Source of the DNA: an uncultured Phycisphaerales bacterium
GTDB lineage: Bacteria; Planctomycetota; Phycisphaerae; Phycisphaerales; SM1A02
Assembly (NCBI GenBank): GCA_905480395.1
Contig: CAJQQE010000013.1
Coordinates: 1-64,000, forward strand
Direction of reading: 5' to 3'
DNA: 64,000 nucleotides
Shown piece after piece: positions 1 through 8,686 of the stretch (positions are counted from its first letter, which is position 1; every line of letters begins with the position of its first letter). Under the pieces are notes generated by a model. The model saw only the letters and a list, made by a program, of their open reading frames with translations, made no database searches and was not told where the DNA came from. Both the position numbers and the translations under genes were made by a program.

Positions 1-1409
1 CCTCTGCTCGGGCCATCGAAGCAGAAACCGAGGCCAAGGTCCAAGAACGTCGAAAAGCCGTCGAGAAGGACGCCACGGAGATTCTCCGCGATGCGAAGGA
101 CGCCCAAGCCCGAGCCAACAAGCGTGAGGAGACCCTCGACAACAAACTCTCGCAATTGACCCGCCGGGAAGAGAAATTTGAGGTCAAAGAAGGCCGCCTT
201 GAGGAACTCACCGCCGAGAAGCAGGCGTTGGTGACCAAGGCGACCAAGACCGCCGATGAGCTCAAGAACCGCCTTGCTGAAGTCGCCCACATGAGCCGAG
301 ATGATGCAAGATCGCACCTTTTCGAGGAAATTAGGCTCGAATCTCAGCATGAAGCCGCCAAGATCGAGCAAGAAGTCATTGAAGAAGCCGAGGGCAAAGC
401 CCGCGAGAAGAGCCGGGAGATTACGCTCCTGGCCATTCAGCGATATGCCGCGGAAAACGTCAGCGATTCCACCGTTCGGGCCGTGAAGATCCCATCTGAC
501 GATCTCAAGGGACGCGTGATCGGCCGCGAAGGCCGGAATATTCGAGCCCTTGAGAAGGCGACTGGCGCTGACATCATGGTGGACGATACTCCCGGCGTGA
601 TCAGCGTTTCTTGTTTCGACCGGGTTCGGCAGGCGATTGCCGCCGAGAGTCTCCAGAAACTGGTGGCAGACGGCCGGGTTCATCCATCGCGAATTGAAGA
701 GGTGGTCGCCCAGACCAAACGGGACATCGAGGAACGAATCAAACAGACCGGTCAGGATGCTTTGGTCGAAACCAATGTTCGCGGCGTCCATCCCAAGATC
801 GCCGAGGCGATGGGCAAGATGCAGTTCCGAACCAGCTACGGCCAGAACGTCCTACGCCACTCCATCGAAGTCGCCTTCCTGAGCCAGATGATCGCCGACC
901 AACTCGGTCTCGACGGCACGATCGCTCGGCGGTGTGGGTTCCTCCATGACATCGGCAAGGCGATGGACCACGAGATGGAAGGTGGCCACCCGGCCATCGG
1001 TATGGAGTTCGCCCGAAAGTTCGGCGAGAAGTCCGAGGCCGTGCTCAATGCGATCGGCGGACATCACGGCGATATCCCGGCCACCACGCCATATACGGCG
1101 ATCGTCATGGCGGCCGACGCGGTCAGTGGCGCTCGGCCCGGCGCTCGACGCGAATCCATGGAGATGTACGTCAAGCGACTCGAACAACTCGAGGGCATTG
1201 CGACCGAGCAGCCCTTCGTCGACGAGGCACACGCCATTCAAGCCGGACGCGAAGTCCGGGTCATTCTCGACGCGAAGCGGGCCGACGATGCCACGGCACA
1301 CAAGATTGCCAGAGATGTCGCCAAGCGAATTGAGGACGAAATGACCTTCCCCGGCGAGATCAAGGTGACGGTGCTTCGAGAGGTTCGCGCGGAAGCAATC
1401 GCCAGATAG
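1..1409 (+). CDS. rny: Ribonuclease Y, 5' end missing
   Basis: RNase Y is a membrane-anchored endoribonuclease that initiates mRNA decay. The reading frame is open from base 3, so the N-terminal membrane anchor lies before the window; a TTG at 156 is only an internal codon. What remains is the end of the charged coiled coil, a KH RNA-binding domain (LKGRVIGREGRNIRALE, bases about 499-549) and an HD phosphohydrolase domain with RHSIEVAFLS, then FLHDIGKAMDHE (bases about 940-975) and the GGHHGD motif. Order and spacing are those of the family, and the C-terminus ends normally at TAG 1407. The zinc-ribbon gene begins 10 bases downstream, so the two may be co-transcribed. Identification is firm; only the N-terminus is unknown. 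Confidence 0.96.
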   Translation, partial: SARAIEAETEAKVQERRKAVEKDATEILRDAKDAQARANKREETLDNKLSQLTRREEKFEVKEGRLEELTAEKQALVTKATKTADELKNRLAEVAHMSRDDARSHLFEEIRLESQHEAAKIEQEVIEEAEGKAREKSREITLLAIQRYAAENVSDSTVRAVKIPSDDLKGRVIGREGRNIRALEKATGADIMVDDTPGVISVSCFDRVRQAIAAESLQKLVADGRVHPSRIEEVVAQTKRDIEERIKQTGQDALVETNVRGVHPKIAEAMGKMQFRTSYGQNVLRHSIEVAFLSQMIADQLGLDGTIARRCGFLHDIGKAMDHEMEGGHPAIGMEFARKFGEKSEAVLNAIGGHHGDIPATTPYTAIVMAADAVSGARPGARRESMEMYVKRLEQLEGIATEQPFVDEAHAIQAGREVRVILDAKRADDATAHKIARDVAKRIEDEMTFPGEIKVTVLREVRAEAIAR

Positions 1410-1419
1410 AATTTCGGCA

Positions 1420-2394
1420 ATGAGCGATCTAGGCAACGCCGCGATCAGCGATTCAGGGAACGGCGCGATGCTCGCCAGCATCGTCGAGAAGTGGCCCGTG
1501 GATCCACGGCAGGCCGGGGACGCCATCCGTCAGTATCGAACGATGACCTTCTTTGCCATCGCGTTGGAGGGTGTCACCGGGCTGATCATCCTCGCCCTGG
1601 CGATCATCACGCTCCTTCGGGCCTGGGAGACCCTCGGATTCCCCACCATCCATCCTGCCGTCGGCTACTTGCTGCTCCTCGCGACGGCACTCATCCTGTT
1701 GGAGATTATTCGCCAGTTCCGCATTCGCGGACGCCTGCGGTCGATCACTGGCAACCTCTCCGAGCATGGCACTTCAACCTGTCCGCGGTGCGGGACCGTG
1801 CCCTTCGAAGCGGCCTCATGTTGTCGACTCGCCCCCGAAGGCTGGTCGCGGCTTGACCTTCACGGCTTCTGGCACGAAATCGCCGCCAAGAGAGGCGACC
1901 CTCCCGCTGGATGGACTCGAATATTGCGTGACGCCGGAATCACTCGCATTCGACCTCGAGCTGGAATCAAACGAACAAAGAACGCATGGAAACGTGCCCG
2001 CGGACCCCTCGGGACCTCCCTGCGGTACCCCCGCGCGAAGCCGGTGCAGCAGTCGATTCGATGGATCCTCGGGTGGTGGCAGATGGCCTGGCCGCTGGTC
2101 TTCGTTCCCTTTGCAATGTGGACTGCAGCCCCGCTGATCACCCGGGGCGCCCCGATCGGCACGACAGAACTGATACTCCCAGGAATATTCGGCATCACCG
2201 CGATCTGGGGCGTCTATGTGGCGATCAGGCAACGCCAGTCGATGACACCCGTCGGTGGCACGACCTTGCCGAAATGTGCCGGGTGCGGATATCGACTCCA
2301 CCCTCCGTTCCTTGATCGATGCCCGGAGTGTGGCAAGAACCTCGGCGAGCGGGACGCGGTATCCCTTCTACCGCAGTCTTCAGCCAACGACTGA
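1420..2394 (+). CDS. Zinc-ribbon multi-pass membrane protein, copy A
   Basis: A 324-residue protein of unknown function. It has two hydrophobic segments near the N-terminus (about residues 45-65 and 75-95), then a cysteine-rich motif (TCPRCGTVPF...CC...W...FW, about residues 119-152). Two more hydrophobic segments follow (about 223-240 and 250-268), then a C-terminal zinc ribbon with CxxC (CAGC) and CPECG. The next gene downstream (2784-4460) carries the same two cysteine motifs in the same order, so the two are paralogues. Both metal sites face the same side of the membrane if the four segments all span it (inference). It follows rny by 10 bases. I do not recognise a named family. Confidence 0.8.
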   Translation: MSDLGNAAISDSGNGAMLASIVEKWPVDPRQAGDAIRQYRTMTFFAIALEGVTGLIILALAIITLLRAWETLGFPTIHPAVGYLLLLATALILLEIIRQFRIRGRLRSITGNLSEHGTSTCPRCGTVPFEAASCCRLAPEGWSRLDLHGFWHEIAAKRGDPPAGWTRILRDAGITRIRPRAGIKRTKNAWKRARGPLGTSLRYPRAKPVQQSIRWILGWWQMAWPLVFVPFAMWTAAPLITRGAPIGTTELILPGIFGITAIWGVYVAIRQRQSMTPVGGTTLPKCAGCGYRLHPPFLDRCPECGKNLGERDAVSLLPQSSAND

Positions 2395-2422
2395 GTTCGC
2401 CACATCAGAATCGCGATGCCGC

Positions 2423-2564
2423 TCAGTCCCGGCCAACCCACCGCCGCCACCAGTCAATGAGCGCGGGAACACCGACGTCGACCACGCTCGCGTCGAAGTC
2501 AACCGGGCGGTTGGGTTTCGCAGGATGCGTTCCGTGGCCTGTCCGCTGGCATCCCAGCAACTCG
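2423..2564 (-). pseudogene. Decayed C-terminal fragment of a nucleotide-sugar epimerase
   Basis: Read on the minus strand, this stretch matches the last part of the intact epimerase at 4464-4658. It begins with GQATERIL (intact copy GQTTERIL). After a one-base frameshift it continues to VGVPALIDWWRRWVG and a stop (intact copy VGVPAFIDWWRQWVG). About 50 bases present in the intact gene are missing in the middle, and nothing recognisable of the rest of the gene remains upstream. It sits just after zinc-ribbon copy A, exactly as the intact epimerase tail sits after zinc-ribbon copy B, which indicates a tandem duplication followed by decay. The rest of the gap between the two genes (2565-2783) shows no gene I can support. 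Confidence 0.85.
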
Positions 2565-2783
2565 CCATCGGCCTCTCGCTCGAGGCCAGACGCCGGTGGG
2601 CACTGTCGGAAATCAATCTGTTCCTCGGCGTGATCTGAGGCTTCGCGTTGATCCGCGTCGCCATCTTTCGGCGACGACTCCGCGCTCGATCCGAACCGCG
2701 CAGGACGTCACCTTCATTCTCTTCCCATGGAGCTGATCGGGGCAGGGCGTCGAAGCCTAGTATCTCCTCATGGGTTGGCTGCA

Positions 2784-4460
2784 ATGAACGACACCGACGA
2801 AATCCCGGAACCCGATGCCGCCGACACACGGGCGTCGTCCGATGGCCCCGGGATGGACGTCATCCCGCTCGATCGCGAATGCATCGCAGCCCGGCTCCGA
2901 CGCGATCGCCGACGAGCCGTCTGGCCGCTCATTGGACTCGGCTGTTTTCTCCTGATCCAGATCGGTTTCCTCGCCCCAAAAATCTGGCTGATCGGCCAAC
3001 GATTCTCCATGGACGAAGCGCTCAAATCGGATCTCCGATCCGCCACGCTCGTCACCTCACTCGTCTGGGCCGGCATCGTCGTCACCATGATTCTCGCGGC
3101 GGTCTGGCATCGACGCCGGATCTCCAAGGTCATCGCGGCGATCGATGACGAAACACGATCCCCCGCCGACATTTGTCCACACTGCGCCGGCACGCCGTTC
3201 CAGACCCCGCCCTGCTGCGCCCGTTTTCCCGCGGAGTGGAGCAAGCCAGATCTCGGTCGATTCTGGCACGACCAGGTCTCGCTCGGACCACGAGCGTCCC
3301 GGATCTCACGGGGAACGCCCCCGACCATGTTCTGGAAGTCGCCGCCAGCACAGTTGGCCGGACGACTCCTCGGCTCGCGGTCCAACCGAGTCCGCGACCG
3401 GACGATCAAGTATGTCACCCTGGGCACGGCGTGCATCGCCACGATCATCCTCGCACGCGGCCAGACGTTCGTCAGCGCGGCACAAGTGATGATCGCCCTC
3501 GTCTGGCTGTTTCTCTTGGGGGGCGAAGTGATCTCGAACCGTAAGGCCGCGCGGCGCGATCGCGCCGACACGCTCCCCCGCTGCCTCAAGTGCGACCAGC
3601 AGATCGATCCCGGAATGGGTCGATGCCCAGAATGCGGAACCACCGCCCGCATGGGCACCGTCCACTACGCCGGAGCTCGGGGGGACCGACGCGTCTCCAT
3701 TCAATTCGTGCTGCCGGTCGTGTTCATCGCGGCCATGCTGAGCCTCGTTTTCTTCGCGAGCGACGCCATCCGTTTCATCACCGGACGACTTCCGAATGCC
3801 GCGCTGGTGGCCTTGGCACCCTACGACGACGATGTCTTTCACCCGATCTGGAGCGAAGTGATCGTTCGATCGCTCGACGACGGGCAATCGGATCGAATCT
3901 TCGAGATGCTCGCCGGCCGGATGGAGGCTGGCGCCGACGTCAACAGCTGGCACCCGGGACTGACTGCGATCGCCCAAGGCACTTGGCCGAACGGGCTTGA
4001 TCCCAAACAGATCGACCGAATCCATGCCGCGTCTTGGCATGCCGAGGTGGAGGCGCCGACGACGATTTCCGTGGGCGAGCCGTTTGACGTGAGGCTCGTC
4101 GGCGATCGCAGAGGCGAGATCCTGCCATTCATGCAGTACATGTACATCCTGTATGACGGCGTCTCGATCGACGATGGACCTTTCACCCGCCCCGACGACT
4201 CCATGGTCTGGACCCTCGTCGCCGAACAGGGGTCTGGCGGTGCCTTGACGACCAACGAGGGCGGACGCTTCCAGCGACGCATCTCGATCGAAGTGCCCGG
4301 ATCGCATCGGGTTCGACTCGCCTACCGACTGGTGGTGGGGCCGGGGAGTCTCGTTGATGCGACCATTGATCGCGACGAACTCGGCCAATCCCTTCCGCCG
4401 GCGACGGCGGCGTGGTCGCGGCGATTCGAGATCGAACATCGGATCGACGTGACGGACTGA
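2784..4460 (+). CDS. Zinc-ribbon membrane protein, copy B, with extra C-terminal domain
   Basis: A 558-residue paralogue of the protein at 1420-2394. The ATG at 2784 (MNDTDEIPEPD) is preferred over an in-frame ATG at 2727, because the upstream codons look non-coding. Two N-terminal hydrophobic segments are followed by CPHCAGTPF...CC...W...FW, two more hydrophobic segments, and a zinc ribbon (LPRCLKCDQQ...RCPECGT). Unlike copy A it continues with a fifth hydrophobic segment (about residues 310-330) and a roughly 230-residue C-terminal region that looks exported: mostly beta, with no motif I recognise. Its stop is three bases from the stop of the convergent epimerase gene. Function unknown. Confidence 0.78.
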   Translation: MNDTDEIPEPDAADTRASSDGPGMDVIPLDRECIAARLRRDRRRAVWPLIGLGCFLLIQIGFLAPKIWLIGQRFSMDEALKSDLRSATLVTSLVWAGIVVTMILAAVWHRRRISKVIAAIDDETRSPADICPHCAGTPFQTPPCCARFPAEWSKPDLGRFWHDQVSLGPRASRISRGTPPTMFWKSPPAQLAGRLLGSRSNRVRDRTIKYVTLGTACIATIILARGQTFVSAAQVMIALVWLFLLGGEVISNRKAARRDRADTLPRCLKCDQQIDPGMGRCPECGTTARMGTVHYAGARGDRRVSIQFVLPVVFIAAMLSLVFFASDAIRFITGRLPNAALVALAPYDDDVFHPIWSEVIVRSLDDGQSDRIFEMLAGRMEAGADVNSWHPGLTAIAQGTWPNGLDPKQIDRIHAASWHAEVEAPTTISVGEPFDVRLVGDRRGEILPFMQYMYILYDGVSIDDGPFTRPDDSMVWTLVAEQGSGGALTTNEGGRFQRRISIEVPGSHRVRLAYRLVVGPGSLVDATIDRDELGQSLPPATAAWSRRFEIEHRIDVTD

Positions 4461-4463
4461 GAC

Positions 4464-5474
4464 TCAGCCCCCGCGGCCAACCCACTGCCGCCACCAGTCG
4501 ATAAAGGCCGGAACACCGACCTCGACCGGCGTCGTAGGCTCCCAGCCGAAATCACGTCGCATCGGACCGACGTCGGCCGCACTCGCTTCGACATCACCCG
4601 GCTGCTTGGGCAGCAGGATGCGTTCCGTGGTCTGACCCATGGCCTGCTCGATCAACTCGACGTACCGAAGAAGATCGACGTTCGTATCGTTGCCAAGGTT
4701 GTACAGCCGGAATGGCGCATCACTTCGGTCCAGACGCGGATGAGCGGGATCGAAGTTCGGATCCGCCGCCGCGGGCTGATCAAGCACTCGCAGGATGCCA
4801 TCGACCACATCATCAACCCAGGTGAAATCCCGACGATGCCGACCGTGGTTGTAGAGCTCGATCGGACGACCGGCCCGAATCGCCTCGGCAAACTTCCAGA
4901 GCGCCATGTCAGGCCGCCCCCACGTGCCGTAGACACTGAAGAATCGAAGGCCGGTGGTCGGGAACCCGTAAAGCCGAGCATACCCGTGTGCCATCAATTC
5001 GCCGCTTCGCTTTGTGGCCGCGTAGAGAGACAGCGGATGATCAACCGGATGTTCTGTCGCGAACGGCATCATCTCGTTCGAGCCGTAAACGGAGCTACTG
5101 CTGGCGAAGACGAGGTGCGAGGTCTCGATGGCGCGGGCAAGTTCGAGAATCACCAACGTCGCCGCGAGATTGGCGTTCAGGTAGTCGAATGGTGCTTCGA
5201 TGGAATGTCGGACCCCGGCTTGCGCCGCGAGATGCACGATTCGATCGATGCCTTGATCTCGGAGCGCCGCCACGGCCGATTGGTCCGAGAGGTCCATTTT
5301 TTCGAACGCAAATCGATCGTGCGTCTGCAATCGCTCGAGCCGACCCGACTTGAGGGCTGGGTCGTAGTAGTCATTGAGCGAATCCACGCCCAGCACATCA
5401 TCACCACGCGCCAACAGGGCCGTGGCAACGTGATATCCAATGAACCCGGCAGTTCCGGTGACGAGGATCTTCAC
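4464..5474 (-). CDS. NAD-dependent epimerase, UDP-glucuronate 4-epimerase type
   Basis: A 336-residue extended short-chain dehydrogenase/reductase, probably converting UDP-glucuronate to UDP-galacturonate for surface polysaccharide. The start is taken as GTG at 5474, because the protein then opens directly with the Rossmann motif KILVTGTAGFIGYHVA. Longer upstream readings add only unstructured sequence. Visible motifs are the catalytic serine region FASSSSVYG, the YxxxK pair (YAATK), and GLRFFSVYGTWGRPDMA, which is characteristic of UDP-glucuronate epimerases. Length is normal for the family. It converges on the zinc-ribbon gene and is divergent from the DUF4139 gene, with 208 bases between starts. 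The exact sugar substrate is inferred, not shown. A decayed second copy lies at 2423-2564. Confidence 0.88.
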   Translation of the reverse strand: MKILVTGTAGFIGYHVATALLARGDDVLGVDSLNDYYDPALKSGRLERLQTHDRFAFEKMDLSDQSAVAALRDQGIDRIVHLAAQAGVRHSIEAPFDYLNANLAATLVILELARAIETSHLVFASSSSVYGSNEMMPFATEHPVDHPLSLYAATKRSGELMAHGYARLYGFPTTGLRFFSVYGTWGRPDMALWKFAEAIRAGRPIELYNHGRHRRDFTWVDDVVDGILRVLDQPAAADPNFDPAHPRLDRSDAPFRLYNLGNDTNVDLLRYVELIEQAMGQTTERILLPKQPGDVEASAADVGPMRRDFGWEPTTPVEVGVPAFIDWWRQWVGRGG

Positions 5475-5682
5475 GAAGGGAATCTCGAGGGGGCGTCTGG
5501 AATCATTGCGACACCGATCACACGCGGTGTGCCGACCATGGTACGAAATCACGCCGAGGCAACCATTTGCGAATACAACCGGGAGTTTCGGGAGACACTT
5601 CCCTCCAGCCGGCCACTCGTCGGAGGTATCGTGCCATCCGGTGCGATTCTCGCCACGCCCCGCTTTCCCGGAGACCCTCAAG

Positions 5683-7227
5683 ATGATTCTGACCACCACG
5701 ACCATCCTCCTGGCCTCGAGCCTGGCCCTCGGTGCTGGCCCCAAGGCGACAGCCCCCGATCGCCCGGCTGCCGAGGCTGATTCCGGAACCAGCGTCACGA
5801 TCTACTCGTCGGCAGATCCCGGCGGATTCGACCCGCAGCGGTTCATCGACCAGCAACGCAACGGAAGCAACGCATCATTCGCGTGGCAGGTCCCGGGTTT
5901 CGGCGTGGTCCGACAGACTCGCGAGTTCGAGCTCATGAAAGGGCTGAACGAGGTCTCTTTCACCGACGTGGCGGCATTCCTGGACCCCACTACCGTCGGC
6001 TTCAAGGATCTCACGGACGCGAAGACCGCCGTCCTCGAACAGGCGTTCAAGTTTGATCTGGTCAGCCCCTCCAAGTTGCTCGAGAAATTCCTCGATCAAC
6101 CGATCGAGGTCACCATCAACGAAGGCGATCAATCTCGAACGATCTCCGGCGAGCTCCTCTCTTCGACCCAGGGAAAGTTGGTGATCCGTACCGCCAAGGG
6201 CCTCGAGATGATCAACGCCAATGAGGCTCGCGTCTCACTGGGAAAACTTCCGGAAGGATTCCTCACCAAGCCGACGCTGGTTTGGCTGCTCACCGCGGGG
6301 ACGGCCGGCACCCACGAGATCCAGTCGACCTATCAGACCGCCGGCATTACTTGGCGTGCTGACTACAACCTCGTTCTCAATGACGACGACACCGCCGCGG
6401 ATCTCACGGCTTGGGTAACGCTCCTCAACCTGTCGGGCATTTCCTATCCCAACGCGAAACTCAAACTCGTCGCCGGCGACGTCCAGAAGATCCAGTCGGC
6501 CCCTCCGATGCGAAGTCGCGGCATCGAGATGATGGCCGACGGAATGCGGGCCAAGGGCGGTGGTTTCGAAGAGAAATCTCTCTTCGAGTACCACCTCTAC
6601 ACGCTTCCTCGGAAGACCACCATCGCTAGCAACAGCACCCAACAGCTGACGTTGTTTCCCGCGGTTTCGGGTGTGGCGATCACCAAGGAACTCCTTTACG
6701 ACCCAACCTCAGCGATGGGATGGAACAAGGAGCCGTACATGAATCCTGGTTTCATTCCCGGCGGATCCGACAAGGTCGGGGTGTTCGTCACCTTCAAGAA
6801 CGACCAGAAGAACCGCCTGGGCGTTCCGCTTCCGAAGGGACGAATCCGTGCCTACAAGCAAGACTCTGCGGATGACTCACTGGAATTCGTGGGCGAGGAT
6901 CTGATTGACCACACTCCTCGTAACGAGACGGTTCGAATCAAGCTGGGGAATTCCTTTGATGTGGTCGGTGAACGCAAGGTCGTCGACTTCAAGATCGACA
7001 AGGCCCGGAAGACCATGAGCGAGACGATCGAACTTCAGGTTCGCAACCAGAAAAATGTGATCCAGAACGTCGTGGTTCGCGAGCATCTCTACCGATGGCG
7101 GAACTGGGAGATGACCGAGCGCAACTTTCCGTTTGAGAAGATCGATGCCAACACCATCGAGTGGCGGCTCCCGATCGCGCCCGAAGGCAAGAAGACGATC
7201 CGCTACACCGTTCGATACACCTGGTGA
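5683..7227 (+). CDS. DUF4139 domain protein, exported
   Basis: A 514-residue protein with an N-terminal signal peptide (MILTTTTILLASSLALGAGP), which fixes the start at ATG 5683; the open frame continues upstream but is not signal-like. The central part (TYQTAGITWRADYNLVL, then LLNLSGISYPNAKLKLVAGD) fits the DUF4139 domain, and the C-terminus is beta-rich (KKTIRYTVRYTW). Proteins with this domain are related to the mucoidy-inhibitor A group and have no well-established biochemical role. It faces the epimerase across a 208-base divergent region and is followed by a hairpin shared with rsmA. It is probably periplasmic or envelope-associated. Confidence 0.8.
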   Translation: MILTTTTILLASSLALGAGPKATAPDRPAAEADSGTSVTIYSSADPGGFDPQRFIDQQRNGSNASFAWQVPGFGVVRQTREFELMKGLNEVSFTDVAAFLDPTTVGFKDLTDAKTAVLEQAFKFDLVSPSKLLEKFLDQPIEVTINEGDQSRTISGELLSSTQGKLVIRTAKGLEMINANEARVSLGKLPEGFLTKPTLVWLLTAGTAGTHEIQSTYQTAGITWRADYNLVLNDDDTAADLTAWVTLLNLSGISYPNAKLKLVAGDVQKIQSAPPMRSRGIEMMADGMRAKGGGFEEKSLFEYHLYTLPRKTTIASNSTQQLTLFPAVSGVAITKELLYDPTSAMGWNKEPYMNPGFIPGGSDKVGVFVTFKNDQKNRLGVPLPKGRIRAYKQDSADDSLEFVGEDLIDHTPRNETVRIKLGNSFDVVGERKVVDFKIDKARKTMSETIELQVRNQKNVIQNVVVREHLYRWRNWEMTERNFPFEKIDANTIEWRLPIAPEGKKTIRYTVRYTW

Positions 7228-7250
7228 ATCAAACTTGAATTGGCTCACTG

Positions 7251-7291
7251 AAGACGCCGTCCTCACCCTGTCGAGGGTTGGTCGGCGTCTT
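7251..7291. terminator. Bidirectional hairpin between convergent genes
   Basis: A 9-base perfect stem (AAGACGCCG at 7251-7259 with CGGCGTCTT at 7283-7291) encloses a smaller 5-base stem (ACCCT 7265-7269, AGGGT 7274-7278). It follows the DUF4139 stop by 23 bases and overlaps the last codons of rsmA on the other strand. There are only short T runs on either side, so it is a plausible shared terminator rather than a textbook one. Confidence 0.6.
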
Positions 7292-8114
7292 TGCTGGGCC
7301 GCGGCTCGTCAGGCCGGTATGCCCGATACAGGGCGAGCAGCGCCTCTGGCCCAAACTGCTCTGGCCGATGACATGGATCGAACCCTTCCGGAATCCGATC
7401 GCGACCGAGGATCGTTCCGATCTGCTTCCGCCGGGTCCGGAAGAGGTCGCCGACGAAATCGGCGAATGCCTCCGGATCTTCGACGCCGTGTTCAGCGTTC
7501 GGGATGATCGCGATCACCGCACTGGTCACTTTGGGCTGAGGCCAGAAGCAGCCGGGTGGCACGACGGCCACTCGTCGAATCGAACCCAGCACTGCAGTGA
7601 TCACCGAGATCGGTCCGTACTCACGACAACCCGAGTCCGATGCAAGCCGGTCCGCAACCTCTTTCTGGATCAAGGCAACTTGTCCCAGACAGTTCGGGCG
7701 TCGAATCAGCAAATCCATCAGGAGCGGTGTCGCCGCCTGATACGGAAGATTAGCCACCAGACGGAACGGGCGGCCATCCAACGCCTCGAGAATCTCCGGT
7801 GATAAATGACGCCGCCGGTCTAAACAATCGCCGAGCACCAGACGAACGCGATCTCCGAGACGCGACTCCACGATCGAAGCCATCTCTCGATCGATCTCGG
7901 ACGCGATGACTTCCGCCCCCGCTTCGACCAGCGCTTCGGTGAGTGTCCCGGTACCCGGACCGACCTCAAGCACCAGATCACCAGGCAAGACCTCCGCGGC
8001 GGCCACGATTTTCCGAAGCTGATTGTGATCGTGAAGAAAGTTCTGGCCCAACCGATGGCGAGGCGAAAGACAGCGCGATGCAAGCAGTTCTTTGATTTCG
8101 GTCAACGTCTGCAT
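7263..8114 (-). CDS. rsmA: 16S rRNA adenine(1518/1519)-N6-dimethyltransferase
   Basis: RsmA (KsgA) dimethylates two adjacent adenines near the 3' end of 16S rRNA during small-subunit assembly. The 283-residue protein has the family N-terminus LGQNFLHD, the SAM-binding motif LEVGPGTGTLTEAL and the catalytic NLPYQAATPLL. The ATG at 8114 (MQTLTEIKELL) is chosen because the usual short helix precedes GQNFL; an upstream start would overlap the RsbW-like gene. It lies 32 bases downstream of that gene on the same strand, so they may share a transcript. Length and motifs are normal. Confidence 0.95.
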   Translation of the reverse strand: MQTLTEIKELLASRCLSPRHRLGQNFLHDHNQLRKIVAAAEVLPGDLVLEVGPGTGTLTEALVEAGAEVIASEIDREMASIVESRLGDRVRLVLGDCLDRRRHLSPEILEALDGRPFRLVANLPYQAATPLLMDLLIRRPNCLGQVALIQKEVADRLASDSGCREYGPISVITAVLGSIRRVAVVPPGCFWPQPKVTSAVIAIIPNAEHGVEDPEAFADFVGDLFRTRRKQIGTILGRDRIPEGFDPCHRPEQFGPEALLALYRAYRPDEPRPSKDADQPSTG

Positions 8115-8146
8115 GGTCGCTCGATCACATGGCTTCGGATGGTGGC

Positions 8147-8599
8147 TCAGGCGTCGCGTCGAAAACACATCTCGATCCGATTTCCTGGCGGAATCACGTT
8201 CACTTCGGTCATATATGCTCGCATGAGCATGAGGCCGCGGCCCGATGGGATCTCAAGGTTCGCATCCTCCGTCGGATCGGGTACCGAGGCTGGATCGAAT
8301 CCCGTGCCTTGATCTTCAACCGAAACATGCAAGTCAGTCGCGGTGATCGCAAAGGTAATCGTCACCGTCTTCGCCGGATCACCATCGTTGCCATGCCGAA
8401 ACCCGTTGGCGATTGATTCCTCAACCGCCAATCGGATCGCAAAGATCTGCCCCTCGTCATAGCCAATGCTCTTCAGCGAGTCGAAGAAACTCGACTCGAA
8501 TGCCTTCAGGCCCGAGAAGTCGCCTTGACGAAGGGTCGTCTCGCCGGCCAACGGCGATGTGCCATTCTCATCTGACGGGTTGATTTCATTTGGCGCCAT
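8147..8599 (-). CDS. RsbW-like anti-sigma factor kinase
   Basis: A 150-residue protein with the small GHKL ATPase fold used by RsbW/SpoIIAB serine kinases. Motifs are the N box (RLAVEESIANGFRHGN), the G1 box (VEDQGTGFDP) and the G2 box (SGRGLMLMRAYM). Such kinases bind a sigma factor or other partner and phosphorylate a STAS antagonist. The ATG at 8599 is preceded by GAGGAA at good spacing. It is encoded 87 bases after the STAS gene in the same direction, the usual pairing. The partner (sigma factor or other) is not encoded nearby. Confidence 0.87.
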   Translation of the reverse strand: MAPNEINPSDENGTSPLAGETTLRQGDFSGLKAFESSFFDSLKSIGYDEGQIFAIRLAVEESIANGFRHGNDGDPAKTVTITFAITATDLHVSVEDQGTGFDPASVPDPTEDANLEIPSGRGLMLMRAYMTEVNVIPPGNRIEMCFRRDA

Positions 8600-8686
8600 G
8601 CGTTCCTCGTTGCGGACGCGATTCGGATCAGTTGAACGGCCGAGACGGCTCGGTGACCACACGTTTAAGCGATCTTCGTCCGACCC

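Noticed and set aside
3306-4439. A 377-codon minus-strand frame across zinc-ribbon copy B
   Set aside because: Its composition is low-complexity Arg/His/Gly-rich, typical of a shadow, and the plus strand has two zinc ribbons and membrane segments.
4740-5780. A 346-codon plus-strand frame opposite the epimerase
   Set aside because: The minus strand is an unmistakable epimerase; the plus frame has no recognisable features.
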